DNA of 64,000 nucleotides from Marivirga harenae (GTDB lineage Bacteria > Bacteroidota > Bacteroidia > Cytophagales > Cyclobacteriaceae): assembly GCF_030534335.1 (NCBI RefSeq), contig NZ_CP130565.1, positions 1,137,501 to 1,201,500 of the forward strand, written 5' to 3'. The translations under genes were made by a program, and so were the position numbers. Position 1 is the first letter of the stretch. Each line of letters starts with the position of its first letter. Positions 53,706 through 63,500 of the stretch are shown here, one piece after another. Under the pieces are notes generated by a model. The model was not told the DNA's origin. It searched no databases and was given only the letters and a program-made list of their open reading frames with translations.

Positions 53706-56477
53706 ATGACTATATTGAAAACCTCTCTTTTAATTCTATGCTTATTAACACCTGAATTTCTACTCGCCCAAAGCACAAATGTGGAATTTCAAGTGAATAT
53801 GAATGAGCAAATCACGCAAGGAAATTTCGATCCTAATGCAGACTTTGTTGATATAGCGGGTTCATTTAATTCATGGGGAGATCCAGGATTAGTTTTAAGT
53901 GATGATGATTCTGATGGGATTTACGTAGCTGAAGCAACATTTAGTATTGGACAACAAATTGAATTAAAAGCCAGAATCAATGGCAGCTGGGATGGAACTG
54001 AAGAGTTCCCTGGAGGCGGAGCTAATCGTATTTTCACGATTGAAGAAAATGCCGTGATAGCATTTTGGTATAATGATGAAGTCCCTAATGATGTCCTCCA
54101 AGTCGATATTTCTGCCTCTTCAAATTTTGCTATTCCTGGAGAGGTCATTCAATTTATTGACTTATCGAACGGAAGCCCTGTGGCATGGGAATGGAGTTTT
54201 GCTGGAGGGAATCCAAGCTCTAGCTCAGAACAAAATCCTATTATTAGCTATGCTAGTGAAGGTAGTTATGATGTTAGCTTGACTATTGAAAATGAAGAAG
54301 GGGAATCAGTAACAAAGACATTTGAAAATTTTATCACCATTGGAAATACAGATACCCATTGGTGGAATGAGATGGTCTTTTATGAAATTTTTGTCCGCAG
54401 TTTTTATGATGCTGATGGAGACGGAATAGGCGATTTTCAAGGATTAATTCAAAAACTGGATTATTTAAATGATGGAAATCCGACTACTCACAATGACTTA
54501 GGCATTAACGGAATATGGCTAATGCCTATTCATCAATCTCCAAGTTATCATGGATATGACGTAACTGACTACAGAGAAATTGAGAGCGATTACGGCACCA
54601 ATGCCGACTTCAAGGAATTTATAGCGGAAGCCCACGATAGAGGTATCAAGGTAATTATTGACTACGTAATGAACCACAGCTCAAGCGAGCATCCATGGTT
54701 TAGAGATTCCAAAAACCCTTCAAATGAAAAAAGAGATTGGTATGTCTGGGAAGAAAACAACCCTGGAGGAAGTGGGCCTTGGGGACAAAATGTCTGGCAC
54801 CAAAGCAGCGGAGATTATTATTACGGACTTTTTTGGGGCGGAATGCCAGATTTAAATTATGAAAGCCCGGGCGTTAAGGAAGAGATGTTTGACATTTCTA
54901 CCTACTGGTTGGAAGAAATGAATGTAGATGGTTTCCGTCTAGATGCCGTGAAATATATATATGAAACTGAAGAAGGTTTAGAGGATGTGGAAGAAACATT
55001 TCAGTTTTGGAAAGACTTTAGAACTCATTATAAGTCCATAAACCCGAACGCATTCTCAGTTGGGGAAGCATGGAGTTCTACCAATAAAGCAAGAGAATAT
55101 GTTGGGAATGATGGTCTCGATTACGTCTTTGAATTTGACTTAGCTGGGAGTATCTTAAATGCTGTTAATAACGGGGATTCAGATGGCTTAATTTCAAAAA
55201 CCGAAGAAGTTATGGGTAGTTATCCCTATCTACAATTCGGAACATTTTTAACCAATCATGATATGAATAGAGTGATGAATGTTTTAGACGAGGACGTATC
55301 AAAGGCCAAATTAGGAGCTGAATTATTGTTGACTTTGCCTGGGATTCCCTATCTCTACTATGGAGAAGAAATCGGGATGCTGGGTCAAAAACCAGATGAA
55401 GATATTCGTCTACCTATGCAATGGAGCGATGCTACCAATGCCGGTTTCACCACAGGAAGTCCTTGGAGAGCACCAAAATCGGATTATCCCGATAAAAACA
55501 TTCAAGGTCAACAAGCTGATCATGAGTCACTTTGGAGAAAATATCAAGAATTAATCGCTACAAGAAATTCTCAAACTGCATTGCAAACAGGAAATTATAG
55601 TACCGTCCAAACTAATTCTTCAGATGTATTCAGCTTTATCAGGCAAAAAGATGAAGAACAGATTTTGGTGGTTTCAAATTTGACTAATAATGAAACAAAC
55701 AATATTAACCTTCAATTAAACAGTTCTAATTTAATGGCTGGAAATTACCAATTAGTGGATTTATTGAGTGGGAATCAAATTGCGGTTACGGTCAGCGGTA
55801 TTGGTGGAATTGATTTTAATGTGGAGCGCATGGATTCTCGGTCTACCCAGATCTATAAATTTTTAACAACAGCAACTGCAACCACTGATGTTGAATTTAT
55901 GGTAGATATGAATCAATTAATAGCTGAGGAAGCTTTCGACTCTAATGCAGAATCCGTTATTTTAATTTCCAGTGAAAATGATTTTGGTTCAGAAAATTTG
56001 GAACTGAGTGAAACTGAAGAATCAGGAATTTATTCCATTAGGCTATCAGACATTAGGATTGGATCTTCTATTGAATTCAAATTTGGTATAAATAATCCTG
56101 AAAATGGAAGGGAAGAATTTCCCGACAGTGATCAATATAGATTTTTCAGATTAAAGGAAGGAACAAACCAAGTATTGAATCAATATAATCAACTAGGAAG
56201 CTCCGTTACTTCCAATGAGGAGGAAATAAAACCAGCTCAATCTCTTAAAATTTATCCAAATCCAGCTCAGAGGAATATCAATGTGGAAATTGAAAACCCT
56301 GGATTTTCAGCTTCAAAATATCAAATTATGGATGGAAAAGGAAGCATCAAATTAGAGGGGAAAATAACAAATGGTCATAAGCAAATCGACATCCATAATC
56401 TCAAGGAAGGACTCTATTTTTTACAAATTATTGGTGATAACAAGAGGATGATTCATAAATTATTAGTGGTTGATTAA
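53706..56477 (+). CDS. Secreted GH13 alpha-amylase with T9SS type A sorting domain
   Basis: This 923-residue protein has a signal peptide (ending LLAQ), a starch-binding-like domain (about 25-125), a PKD domain (about 133-212), a GH13 barrel (about 218-620), a second domain resembling the first (about 722-825) and a type A sorting domain (about 845-923, LKIYPNPAQRNINVEI, LKEGLYFLQI). GH13 catalytic parts are DYVMNHSS (319-326), GFRLDAVKY with nucleophile Asp413, GEAW with acid/base Glu454, and TNHD with Asp519. It degrades starch-like glucans outside the cell. It is convergent with an oxidoreductase, and its last codons are duplicated 555 bp downstream. Confidence 0.93.
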   Translation: MTILKTSLLILCLLTPEFLLAQSTNVEFQVNMNEQITQGNFDPNADFVDIAGSFNSWGDPGLVLSDDDSDGIYVAEATFSIGQQIELKARINGSWDGTEEFPGGGANRIFTIEENAVIAFWYNDEVPNDVLQVDISASSNFAIPGEVIQFIDLSNGSPVAWEWSFAGGNPSSSSEQNPIISYASEGSYDVSLTIENEEGESVTKTFENFITIGNTDTHWWNEMVFYEIFVRSFYDADGDGIGDFQGLIQKLDYLNDGNPTTHNDLGINGIWLMPIHQSPSYHGYDVTDYREIESDYGTNADFKEFIAEAHDRGIKVIIDYVMNHSSSEHPWFRDSKNPSNEKRDWYVWEENNPGGSGPWGQNVWHQSSGDYYYGLFWGGMPDLNYESPGVKEEMFDISTYWLEEMNVDGFRLDAVKYIYETEEGLEDVEETFQFWKDFRTHYKSINPNAFSVGEAWSSTNKAREYVGNDGLDYVFEFDLAGSILNAVNNGDSDGLISKTEEVMGSYPYLQFGTFLTNHDMNRVMNVLDEDVSKAKLGAELLLTLPGIPYLYYGEEIGMLGQKPDEDIRLPMQWSDATNAGFTTGSPWRAPKSDYPDKNIQGQQADHESLWRKYQELIATRNSQTALQTGNYSTVQTNSSDVFSFIRQKDEEQILVVSNLTNNETNNINLQLNSSNLMAGNYQLVDLLSGNQIAVTVSGIGGIDFNVERMDSRSTQIYKFLTTATATTDVEFMVDMNQLIAEEAFDSNAESVILISSENDFGSENLELSETEESGIYSIRLSDIRIGSSIEFKFGINNPENGREEFPDSDQYRFFRLKEGTNQVLNQYNQLGSSVTSNEEEIKPAQSLKIYPNPAQRNINVEIENPGFSASKYQIMDGKGSIKLEGKITNGHKQIDIHNLKEGLYFLQIIGDNKRMIHKLLVVD

Positions 56478-56598
56478 TTTATTTTCAAAACTATTTTTCC
56501 AATATGTTCACTGCTTTCCATCAGCTCATGGGCTTTGGAAGCTTCTGCCAGTGGAAAGGTTTTGAAAATAACAGGTTTAATTTCTCCTGATTCTATTT
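56444..56598 (+). repeat. Direct repeat, copy A (155 bp)
   Basis: It is identical to 56999-57153 at all but four positions. It covers the last codons of the amylase gene and 121 bp of oxidoreductase 3' sequence in the opposite orientation. Of the differences, two lie in one codon (Thr to Ile in the oxidoreductase frame) and two are silent. Confidence 0.95.
56478..56598 (-). pseudogene. 3' fragment of a quinone oxidoreductase gene
   Basis: This is the end of a second copy of the oxidoreductase gene, immediately after the amylase stop. It encodes IESGEIKPVIFKTFPLAE and the rest of the C-terminus through HIGKIVLKIN and stop, where the intact gene has HTGKIVLKIN. Nothing recognisable as the rest of the enzyme lies upstream of it on the minus strand. 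It is probably not expressed as a protein. Confidence 0.85.
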
Positions 56599-56998
56599 CC
56601 TGTTTTCCTCGGCATATTTTCAAAAGTAACTTTAAACGTTCTGAAAGTAGTATTTCTGTATTTTTGGTTGTCCCTGTTTACTGATTTTAGCAAAAAAGAG
56701 TAAATTTCTTAGCCTAAATGCTTCCTTTTTCTTTCATACTTTTTCCATTGATGAAAAAGTATGCAAAAAATCTAGGTAAAATGATGCTTCATCCCACAAT
56801 GGCCATCGCCTGCCCGCCATTTTACCCTCCAACCCGCTTTTTCGCTTTCTGCGAAAGTAGGGGTGTTAGCCCTTAATAAAATTAAAAATTAATTCAGACA
56901 TATTTTATCCTTGCTTTAGGCTCTTACAATGAATTTTTAATGTTTTTTTAATTTATTCATTACTTGCATTAACTTAGGTGTCCCGGTTAGGAAGACAG
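56599..56998. other. Non-coding DNA between the direct repeats, with two hairpins
   Basis: These 400 bp hold no convincing gene. Two hairpins can be seen: 56735-56763 (CATACTTTTTC / GAAAAAGTATG, 11 bp with a seven-base loop) and 56840-56856 (TTTCGC / GCGAAA). The middle is more GC-rich than the sequence around it (ATGGCCATCGCCTGCCCGCC). It may be a mobile or repetitive element, or the remains of foreign DNA. No transposase is present. Confidence 0.6.
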
Positions 56999-57153
56999 GA
57001 GGATGATTCATAAATTATTAGTGGTTGATTAATTTATTTTCAAAACTATTTTTCCGGTATGTTCACTGCTTTCCATCAACTCATGGGCCTTGGAAGCTTC
57101 TGCCAGTGGAAAGGTTTTGAAAATAACAGGTTTAATTTCTCCTGATTCTATTT
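56999..57153 (+). repeat. Direct repeat, copy B (155 bp)
   Basis: It contains the 3' end of the intact oxidoreductase gene and a duplicate of the amylase's last codons (MIHKLLVVD, stop). The offset from copy A is 555 bp. Both boundaries are abrupt. Confidence 0.95.
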
Positions 57154-58006
57154 TTGGCCAAATGTGTTTTTTAAGATTCTGAGCTATGGTTCTTTTAAAT
57201 TCAGGAGAGCGAGCTCTTAAAGTCGATCCTGTTATGGTCAATCTTTTCACCATCACTTTTTTCATATTGATAGTGGACTCGGCATTTTTCATAGCATTTA
57301 TAATCACCAATCTGCCTTCAGAGTTTAAGATGTTAATATTTTTGGCAGTATAATCTCCTCCCACCATATCCAAAATCACATCGACACTTTGTTTTTTATT
57401 TTTTAGATATTCTTCAAAATCTTGCCTTTTGTAATTGATAGCCAAATCAGCACCTAATTTTACCGCATAATCACATTTTTCATCTGTGCCTGCTGTGGTG
57501 AAAACCTTTCCGCCCATGCTTTTCACCATTTGAATAGCGGTTACACCTATACCTGATGTGCCACCATGCACTAAAAAGTTTTCTCCTTTTTGAAAATTTC
57601 CTCTATCAAACACATTTGACCAAACCGTGAAAAAAGTTTCCGGAAGCGATGCTCCTTCTACAAAACTCAATCCTTTGGGAATTGGTAAACACTGTACTGC
57701 AGGGGCGATAACTTCTGATGCATAGCCTCCGCCTGCCACCAAAGCACAAACCTTATCGCCAACTTTCCATTGCATCACATCATTTCCAACTTCCTTTATA
57801 ATTCCTGCCACTTCCAATCCGGGAATATCATCGGGAGCATCTTCTGGAGCAGGATATCCACCCATCCTTTGGAAAACATCAGGTCGGTTTACACCTGAGG
57901 CTTTTACTTCTATCAAAACTTCATTGGGCTGAGGCCTTGGGCTATCTCTTTCCTCTAATTGAAGTACTTCTGGGCCTCCTGGACTTTTTATGATTATGGC
58001 TTGCAT
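57029..58006 (-). CDS. Zinc-independent quinone oxidoreductase (PIG3/QOR-like MDR)
   Basis: This 325-residue medium-chain reductase has an N-terminal GroES-like domain (MQAIIIKSPGGPEVLQLEERDSPRPQPNEVLIEVKASGVNRPD) and an NADPH-binding Rossmann fold (LVHGGTSGIGVTAIQMVKSMGGKVFTTAG). It lacks the zinc-binding cysteine lobe, as in quinone oxidoreductases. It probably reduces quinones or enones in the cytoplasm. The C-terminal 40 codons are duplicated 555 bp away. It is convergent with the amylase gene. Confidence 0.93.
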   Translation of the reverse strand: MQAIIIKSPGGPEVLQLEERDSPRPQPNEVLIEVKASGVNRPDVFQRMGGYPAPEDAPDDIPGLEVAGIIKEVGNDVMQWKVGDKVCALVAGGGYASEVIAPAVQCLPIPKGLSFVEGASLPETFFTVWSNVFDRGNFQKGENFLVHGGTSGIGVTAIQMVKSMGGKVFTTAGTDEKCDYAVKLGADLAINYKRQDFEEYLKNKKQSVDVILDMVGGDYTAKNINILNSEGRLVIINAMKNAESTINMKKVMVKRLTITGSTLRARSPEFKRTIAQNLKKHIWPKIESGEIKPVIFKTFPLAEASKAHELMESSEHTGKIVLKIN

Positions 58007-58245
58007 TCTATTTATATTTTTAGAATTGTATCTTTAATGTCGCTCCTACAGAGCTAATGAGTAATGGTTTAGGCATGGTTACCATATGCTAGCTCCTACG
58101 AAGCTTCTTTGCAGGTTATTACTATAGCTGGCTGATATAATTATTTACAACTTCTTTATAGTTTAAAAATCAAAACTGACCTATTCATAACTTAACCTGC
58201 CAAATTGAAACCCTAGCCAACTATTTCCCCATTGGGGTTAGAGGG

Positions 58246-60555
58246 CTAAAAAGGATACCCGATCCCGAAATTCCAATTGATATTTTCTTCCCTCCAAGCT
58301 TTATTTCCTAACTCAAAACGGTCTTGCCATTGGAAACCATCAGGGCCAGGTTTTCGAATTGGCGTGGCCACATCCAATCTGATTACGAAAAATTCAATAT
58401 CCAATCTTAAACCAATTCCAGAGCCTATTGCCATTTCATTCATCCAATTGGAAGTGAATTGACCATTTCGCCCATCTTCATTTTTGAGCCATACATTTCC
58501 AGCATCTGTAAAAACAGCTCCCTTTAAATATGATACTAGTGGAAATCGGTATTCCAAATTGGCCTCTATTTTAATATCTCCCGCTTGGTCAAAAAAGCTA
58601 GAGCCACTAGTTCTATCATCGGGCTGGTAAGCTCCTGGCCCTAAACTCCTGATTCGAAAAGCACGGACAGAATTGGGACCTCCCGAAAAATATTGCTTTG
58701 AGTAAGGAAGGCTAACTGAATTGCCGTATGGCAAACCAATCCCCACAAAAGCTCTACTTACAAAACGACTTTCTGTTCCAATACTTTGGTAGTTTCTGAT
58801 ATCAAAATCAAAGCGAGAAAATTGGGCATAGCTTTGACCCCAGAATTTTTTATTGTCTCCTGTTACACCTCCAACATTTTGAGCTAAAGCCAATGCATTT
58901 CCTGAAAAATCAGCGCTGAATGCAAAATAGAATCGGTTGCGCTTAATGTTTCTCACCAATTGGCTCCATTGAAAGCTGTAGTTCAAGCCAGGTATGAATT
59001 GTTGCTCAAAGCTTCTAGCCAAAAATGGATTACTCTCAAGTAATTCCTCAAAAGCCTCACTTTCATTCCCTAAATTAATGTAATTTATTGATATTGGATT
59101 TAAACTATGAGTAACGAAAATATTGGGATTCCATTCGAAACCATAAACTGCTAAGAACGAATTCAGATTAAACCATTGGGAACGATTTAATAGATCGTAA
59201 GAGAGCTTAAACTTTGTTTTAGGAACGGAATACCTAAACTTCCCCGCAATTGGGAATGGAGAAATCATCCTGGGCACAATGAGTTCTCCCAAAACACCAG
59301 TTTCAAAGCTATTTAAACCGGTATTGACATCCCCTCCTGTCAACTGTGCTTCATAACCGACCTTTGTCGTTATTCTCAAGGCTTCTCCTCCTTTGAAAAG
59401 GTTTCGATTCAAATACTCAAAATTCAAATTTGGCCCTGCGAAATTATTGGACTTGCTAACGGCTTGGAGTTCAGAACGAAAAGACCTTTTACTTAATGGG
59501 GACAAGTATATATTGGCATTTAGCTTGCCTGTGTTATTCTCAATGGTACTATCTTCCTGATAGCGAATATTTATAAATCGATAAGTTTTGAGAGAATTCA
59601 ACCTCTTGTTAGTCCATTTTTCATTTTCTGGATCGTAATAATCACCTTCCCGGAAAAACAAATAAGGATAAAGTCGATCTGGCCTAAAAAATATTTCCGG
59701 TTGAATGAATTCCACTCCATTGATAACTGTCGTATCTGAGCCCATTCCTTCTTCAGATGTGTTTAGAGAGTATTTAGGATATACCTTGATGTTTTTTATC
59801 TCAAATGGAACCAGAGCCAATTCTGAAACCTTGTCTTTAACACTTAGCTCTAAAATTGCCTCATTACTGCTTTCCGTATTAAGCGTATCCGCCTCAAAAA
59901 TTAGATTATTAGAAGTAAAATAGTAATACCCATTGCGTTTTAGATAGTCTGCAATCTCAATCCTTGTTTCTTTTAGTTTTTCTAAAGAAAAGGGAGCTCC
60001 ACTTTCAATAGGGTTTTCCCTATCTAAATAATTCTGGATTAGGCTATCAACTTTATGTTCTCCAATTTTTTTAAACTCTACGGCCTGAATATGAATTCGG
60101 GCTCTTGGGGTGATTTCATATGCAATAAAGCCTGTGTTCTTATTTTCCTTAATTTGATATTCAATTTTGCTGTTGAAATACCCTAGGTTTTCCATCCGGT
60201 TCTTCATCAGCTTTTGTACATTATTGGTGTTTACCTTTCCCAATAAAACAGGCTTCTCTCCTATTTTCTTATTTACCCATTTAGCATAAAAACCCGCCTT
60301 ATTGTTTTCAACTTTTTGATAAGCCCACAATCCCAAACGGATTCCAGCTATCTTCTCATTGGGCTTTGGGTTGTTTACTTCTTCTAAATCTTTAAGTATT
60401 TCCTTTTTGTACCTTGCATTTTCTACCTCTCTTACTTTTAGTTCACCACCACTGTATAGTCGTTCACCCTCCTGCAGATACTTGAAGGTTTGACAAGAAT
60501 AGAAAGCTACTAAAGCCAAGCCTAATACTGCGATATTTAGAAAATATTTTCTCAC
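58246..60555 (-). CDS. tamL: TamL-type BamA-family outer-membrane lipoprotein
   Basis: The GTG at 60555 overlaps the TamB stop (GTGA) and gives a lipoprotein signal MRKYFLNIAVLGLALVAFYSC (Cys21). A TTG at 60582 would bury this in TamB. POTRA-like regions follow (LLGKVNTNNVQKLMKNRMENLGYF, FSLEKLKETRIEIADYLKRNGYYYF), then a C-terminal Omp85 barrel (QYFSGGPNSVRAFRIRSLGPGAY, GSGIGLRLDIEFFVIRLDVATPI) ending GIGYPF. TamA in Bacteroidota is often a lipoprotein (TamL) paired with TamB. It is coupled with the TamB gene just upstream. Confidence 0.92.
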   Translation of the reverse strand: MRKYFLNIAVLGLALVAFYSCQTFKYLQEGERLYSGGELKVREVENARYKKEILKDLEEVNNPKPNEKIAGIRLGLWAYQKVENNKAGFYAKWVNKKIGEKPVLLGKVNTNNVQKLMKNRMENLGYFNSKIEYQIKENKNTGFIAYEITPRARIHIQAVEFKKIGEHKVDSLIQNYLDRENPIESGAPFSLEKLKETRIEIADYLKRNGYYYFTSNNLIFEADTLNTESSNEAILELSVKDKVSELALVPFEIKNIKVYPKYSLNTSEEGMGSDTTVINGVEFIQPEIFFRPDRLYPYLFFREGDYYDPENEKWTNKRLNSLKTYRFINIRYQEDSTIENNTGKLNANIYLSPLSKRSFRSELQAVSKSNNFAGPNLNFEYLNRNLFKGGEALRITTKVGYEAQLTGGDVNTGLNSFETGVLGELIVPRMISPFPIAGKFRYSVPKTKFKLSYDLLNRSQWFNLNSFLAVYGFEWNPNIFVTHSLNPISINYINLGNESEAFEELLESNPFLARSFEQQFIPGLNYSFQWSQLVRNIKRNRFYFAFSADFSGNALALAQNVGGVTGDNKKFWGQSYAQFSRFDFDIRNYQSIGTESRFVSRAFVGIGLPYGNSVSLPYSKQYFSGGPNSVRAFRIRSLGPGAYQPDDRTSGSSFFDQAGDIKIEANLEYRFPLVSYLKGAVFTDAGNVWLKNEDGRNGQFTSNWMNEMAIGSGIGLRLDIEFFVIRLDVATPIRKPGPDGFQWQDRFELGNKAWREENINWNFGIGYPF

Positions 60556-63500
60556 TCTTCCTTGTCTTCTGTGTCGCTCCAAAGTTCATTAAATTCTTGA
60601 AAATCTTTACTGAATTGAATGGAGATTCCTGTAACAACTACTTGCCCGTCAATTAAACCTTCAAATTCGTTTTTTCTATAGCCTCTTAATTTATAACGTC
60701 CATCTTCTGTAAGTAAATACTCTACTAAAATATTCCCGATGATGTCGGTAGCTTGCTGTTGAGTCCTTTGTTGCCCTTCTAAATCCACTTGACTACCCAC
60801 CTCTACTCTAAATCGGTCATTAAATAAGTTTTTACTTAGACTTACATCCAATTGCGTTCTGTCTTGGGCAGTTCCGCTTTGGTAATCTTCATACGAATTT
60901 AAATCCAGGTTCAGGTTTACACCTTTAACATACTGATTACTCAATTTATTCAATTGATTACTCAAAATCTGACTAGCACTGTTTCTTGCAATGGCTTCAG
61001 AATTTGGACCACCGCTACTACTGCCACTTGGAAAAAACTGATTTAAGACCAAAAGAGAAAATACTTGTTTGTTCAATCTAGTTTCATTGGAATTTATGAC
61101 CTGGATTTGCTGATAAATGTTTCCACCTAGCGCTCCTCTACTTGCTTCTGGCATATCCAAACCGAATGAAATTTCTGGTTGCGTTAAATTACCGTCCACA
61201 AAAAGCTGCACTAAGAAAGGCAGTTTTTGTCTATACTGGGTTTTCACTTGAGCTGAAGAAGAAGATATTTGATCCTCCATAAGGGTATTTACAGGAGTTT
61301 CAGTCTTATATAGAGCCGTGATATCCAAACTAGCTTCATAAGGGTCGCCTGACCAGCTGATTCTGCTTCCAGATTCAATATCGAATCTACGTTTTACAAG
61401 GTCATAAAGACTCAACTGATAATAGCCGTTATTTACTTCCACATTTCCATTTAAGCTTATAGCGCCATTTTTTCTCAAAATGAAATTTAAATCCGTATCT
61501 CCTGAAACAGTTAAATAGTCGCCTCTTCGCTCATCCACTATTACTTTAAATTTGGCATTCTTATCCGTGTTAATAATAGCATTTATTTCAACGCCATCAA
61601 TATCTGCACTTCTTTGCAGCTCTGCTTCCGCTGCGTTAATGGTATCAGAAGGTTCATATGGCTTTTTGAAAGTAACAATACCTTCTTGTTCGACTACATC
61701 CACTTCACTTTCGGGAATGATATAAACTAAGTCTGTCTTATCGTTCAGCCCTACTTTAGCCTGAATTTTAGGTTGATTTAATGTGCCAATCAAATCTATA
61801 TCGGCATTAAAAAAAGCCTTTCCAAAGAATAAATCACTATTCTCTTTGGTCGTATTTAGCAATTGAAAATTTTCAGCTGATAGTTGGAGATTAAATTGTG
61901 GGTTTAGTAAATCTTGAGTGCTGACCTGTCCATTCAATTGCATTTTACTTTGCTGTTCATCTAATAAGGTGAAATTATTCAATTGAATTTTTTCATTCCT
62001 TAAAGTGATCTTTTCATTTGGTAGCTTATATGCCATATTCAAATAAGTGAAGTACAAAGACGCCTCCTGAAAATTGAGGTTTCCATCATATTCAAAATCT
62101 TCAGTATTTCCACTGAAATCAAAATGTCCTAAAATATTTCCACTTGCTTCCTGAATTAAGCCATCAGAAAAACTGGTTAAGAAAGGAAGGGAAACACTAT
62201 CCATATCCAATTCAAAATTAAACTCAGGAATTTCAGGATTATTATCAAACCAGCCTTTGCTTCGAAGACTAACTTCTCCTTTGGAACTCAGATCAAATTG
62301 ATAACGGTTTTCAGATTCTTGCTTTGCATTCACGGATAAATTGCCAACCTCTTCATTAAAAATACTTAGGCTATCCAAATTCAAAGATGCCGAAAAAGCC
62401 ATAAGATTAGATAAATTTTCCAACTCGATCCCTCCTTTCAAAATACCCTTTACTGGACTCTCTTCAGCATTGATGACAGCAAAAAAGTTTTCAATTTTAA
62501 AGTTTTCAAAATTGAGTTGCAGTGCCGTAATTTCATCTTTTAGCTCAGTTTTCAATTGAAATAATTGCTGATTTCGCTCAAAAATTAAATTTTGAATTTG
62601 CAAATTAGCCGTATCAAAATAAATTCTATTTTCAGGATTCATGTTCCAATGTTCCGCATTTAGAATTAAGTTCTTAGGCTCTAAAGACCAGAAAAGAGAA
62701 TCTTCTATACGTTCTGCCAAGGCATCCACATGGAACAAACTGTCTGATGCGGCGTCTTCAACATAAACATTAAATAAAGCTTTTTGGGGAGTAATATCTG
62801 CCTTCAAAACACTAGGGTAAATATTTAAATCGCCAGAAGTAATCCGCTGAAAGTTCGTGTTGATGTGAAACTCCTTTTCTGAATTATTAACACTTATACT
62901 TAGACTATCCAAATCGATATCCTGATAATGGAAACGAGGAATTTTTAATTGAAAATCAACTATTTCCTTTGCGCTATTATAATTTCCAGTTGCAGTAATA
63001 GGATTAAAACTTATATCTAAAGGAAGGAAATCCAATAGATTTTGGCTTTCTTCCGCTGTCAAAGAAACGCTCATGAGCATCGGTCTTTCAGTAGTATCAA
63101 CCTTGAAAATTCGAGCATTTTGAAATTTAGAGGCATCCAAATCAGCAATTGCCAATTGGTCAAAAGCATGGTTCATTTTTAAATCAAGAGCAATTTTCTC
63201 CCATCTAAGTTTAACATCAGCACTGTCTATTGCATTATAAGCTGTCAATTCTAACGGTGTAAAACTGATGGTTTGTAAAGGACTGGTCAAAATGGTCTCA
63301 GATAAATAGACTTTTAGCGATTGATGTAAACTATCCAATTCTACCTTTATACTGGCTTGGGTAGAAGCCCAAAGTGCGGTATCAGAGATATTGAGCGCAA
63401 GTAAATCGAGCTTGTTAAAATTGGCCTTTAGGTTTATTTTTTGCTGAATGGAATCAATTCTTCCATCGGCTGATAAATCAAAATCCGCAATGGAATCAGA

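Noticed and set aside
56599-56998. An insertion sequence between the direct repeats
   Set aside because: There is no transposase frame or terminal inverted repeat at the repeat borders, and 155 bp is too long for a normal target duplication.
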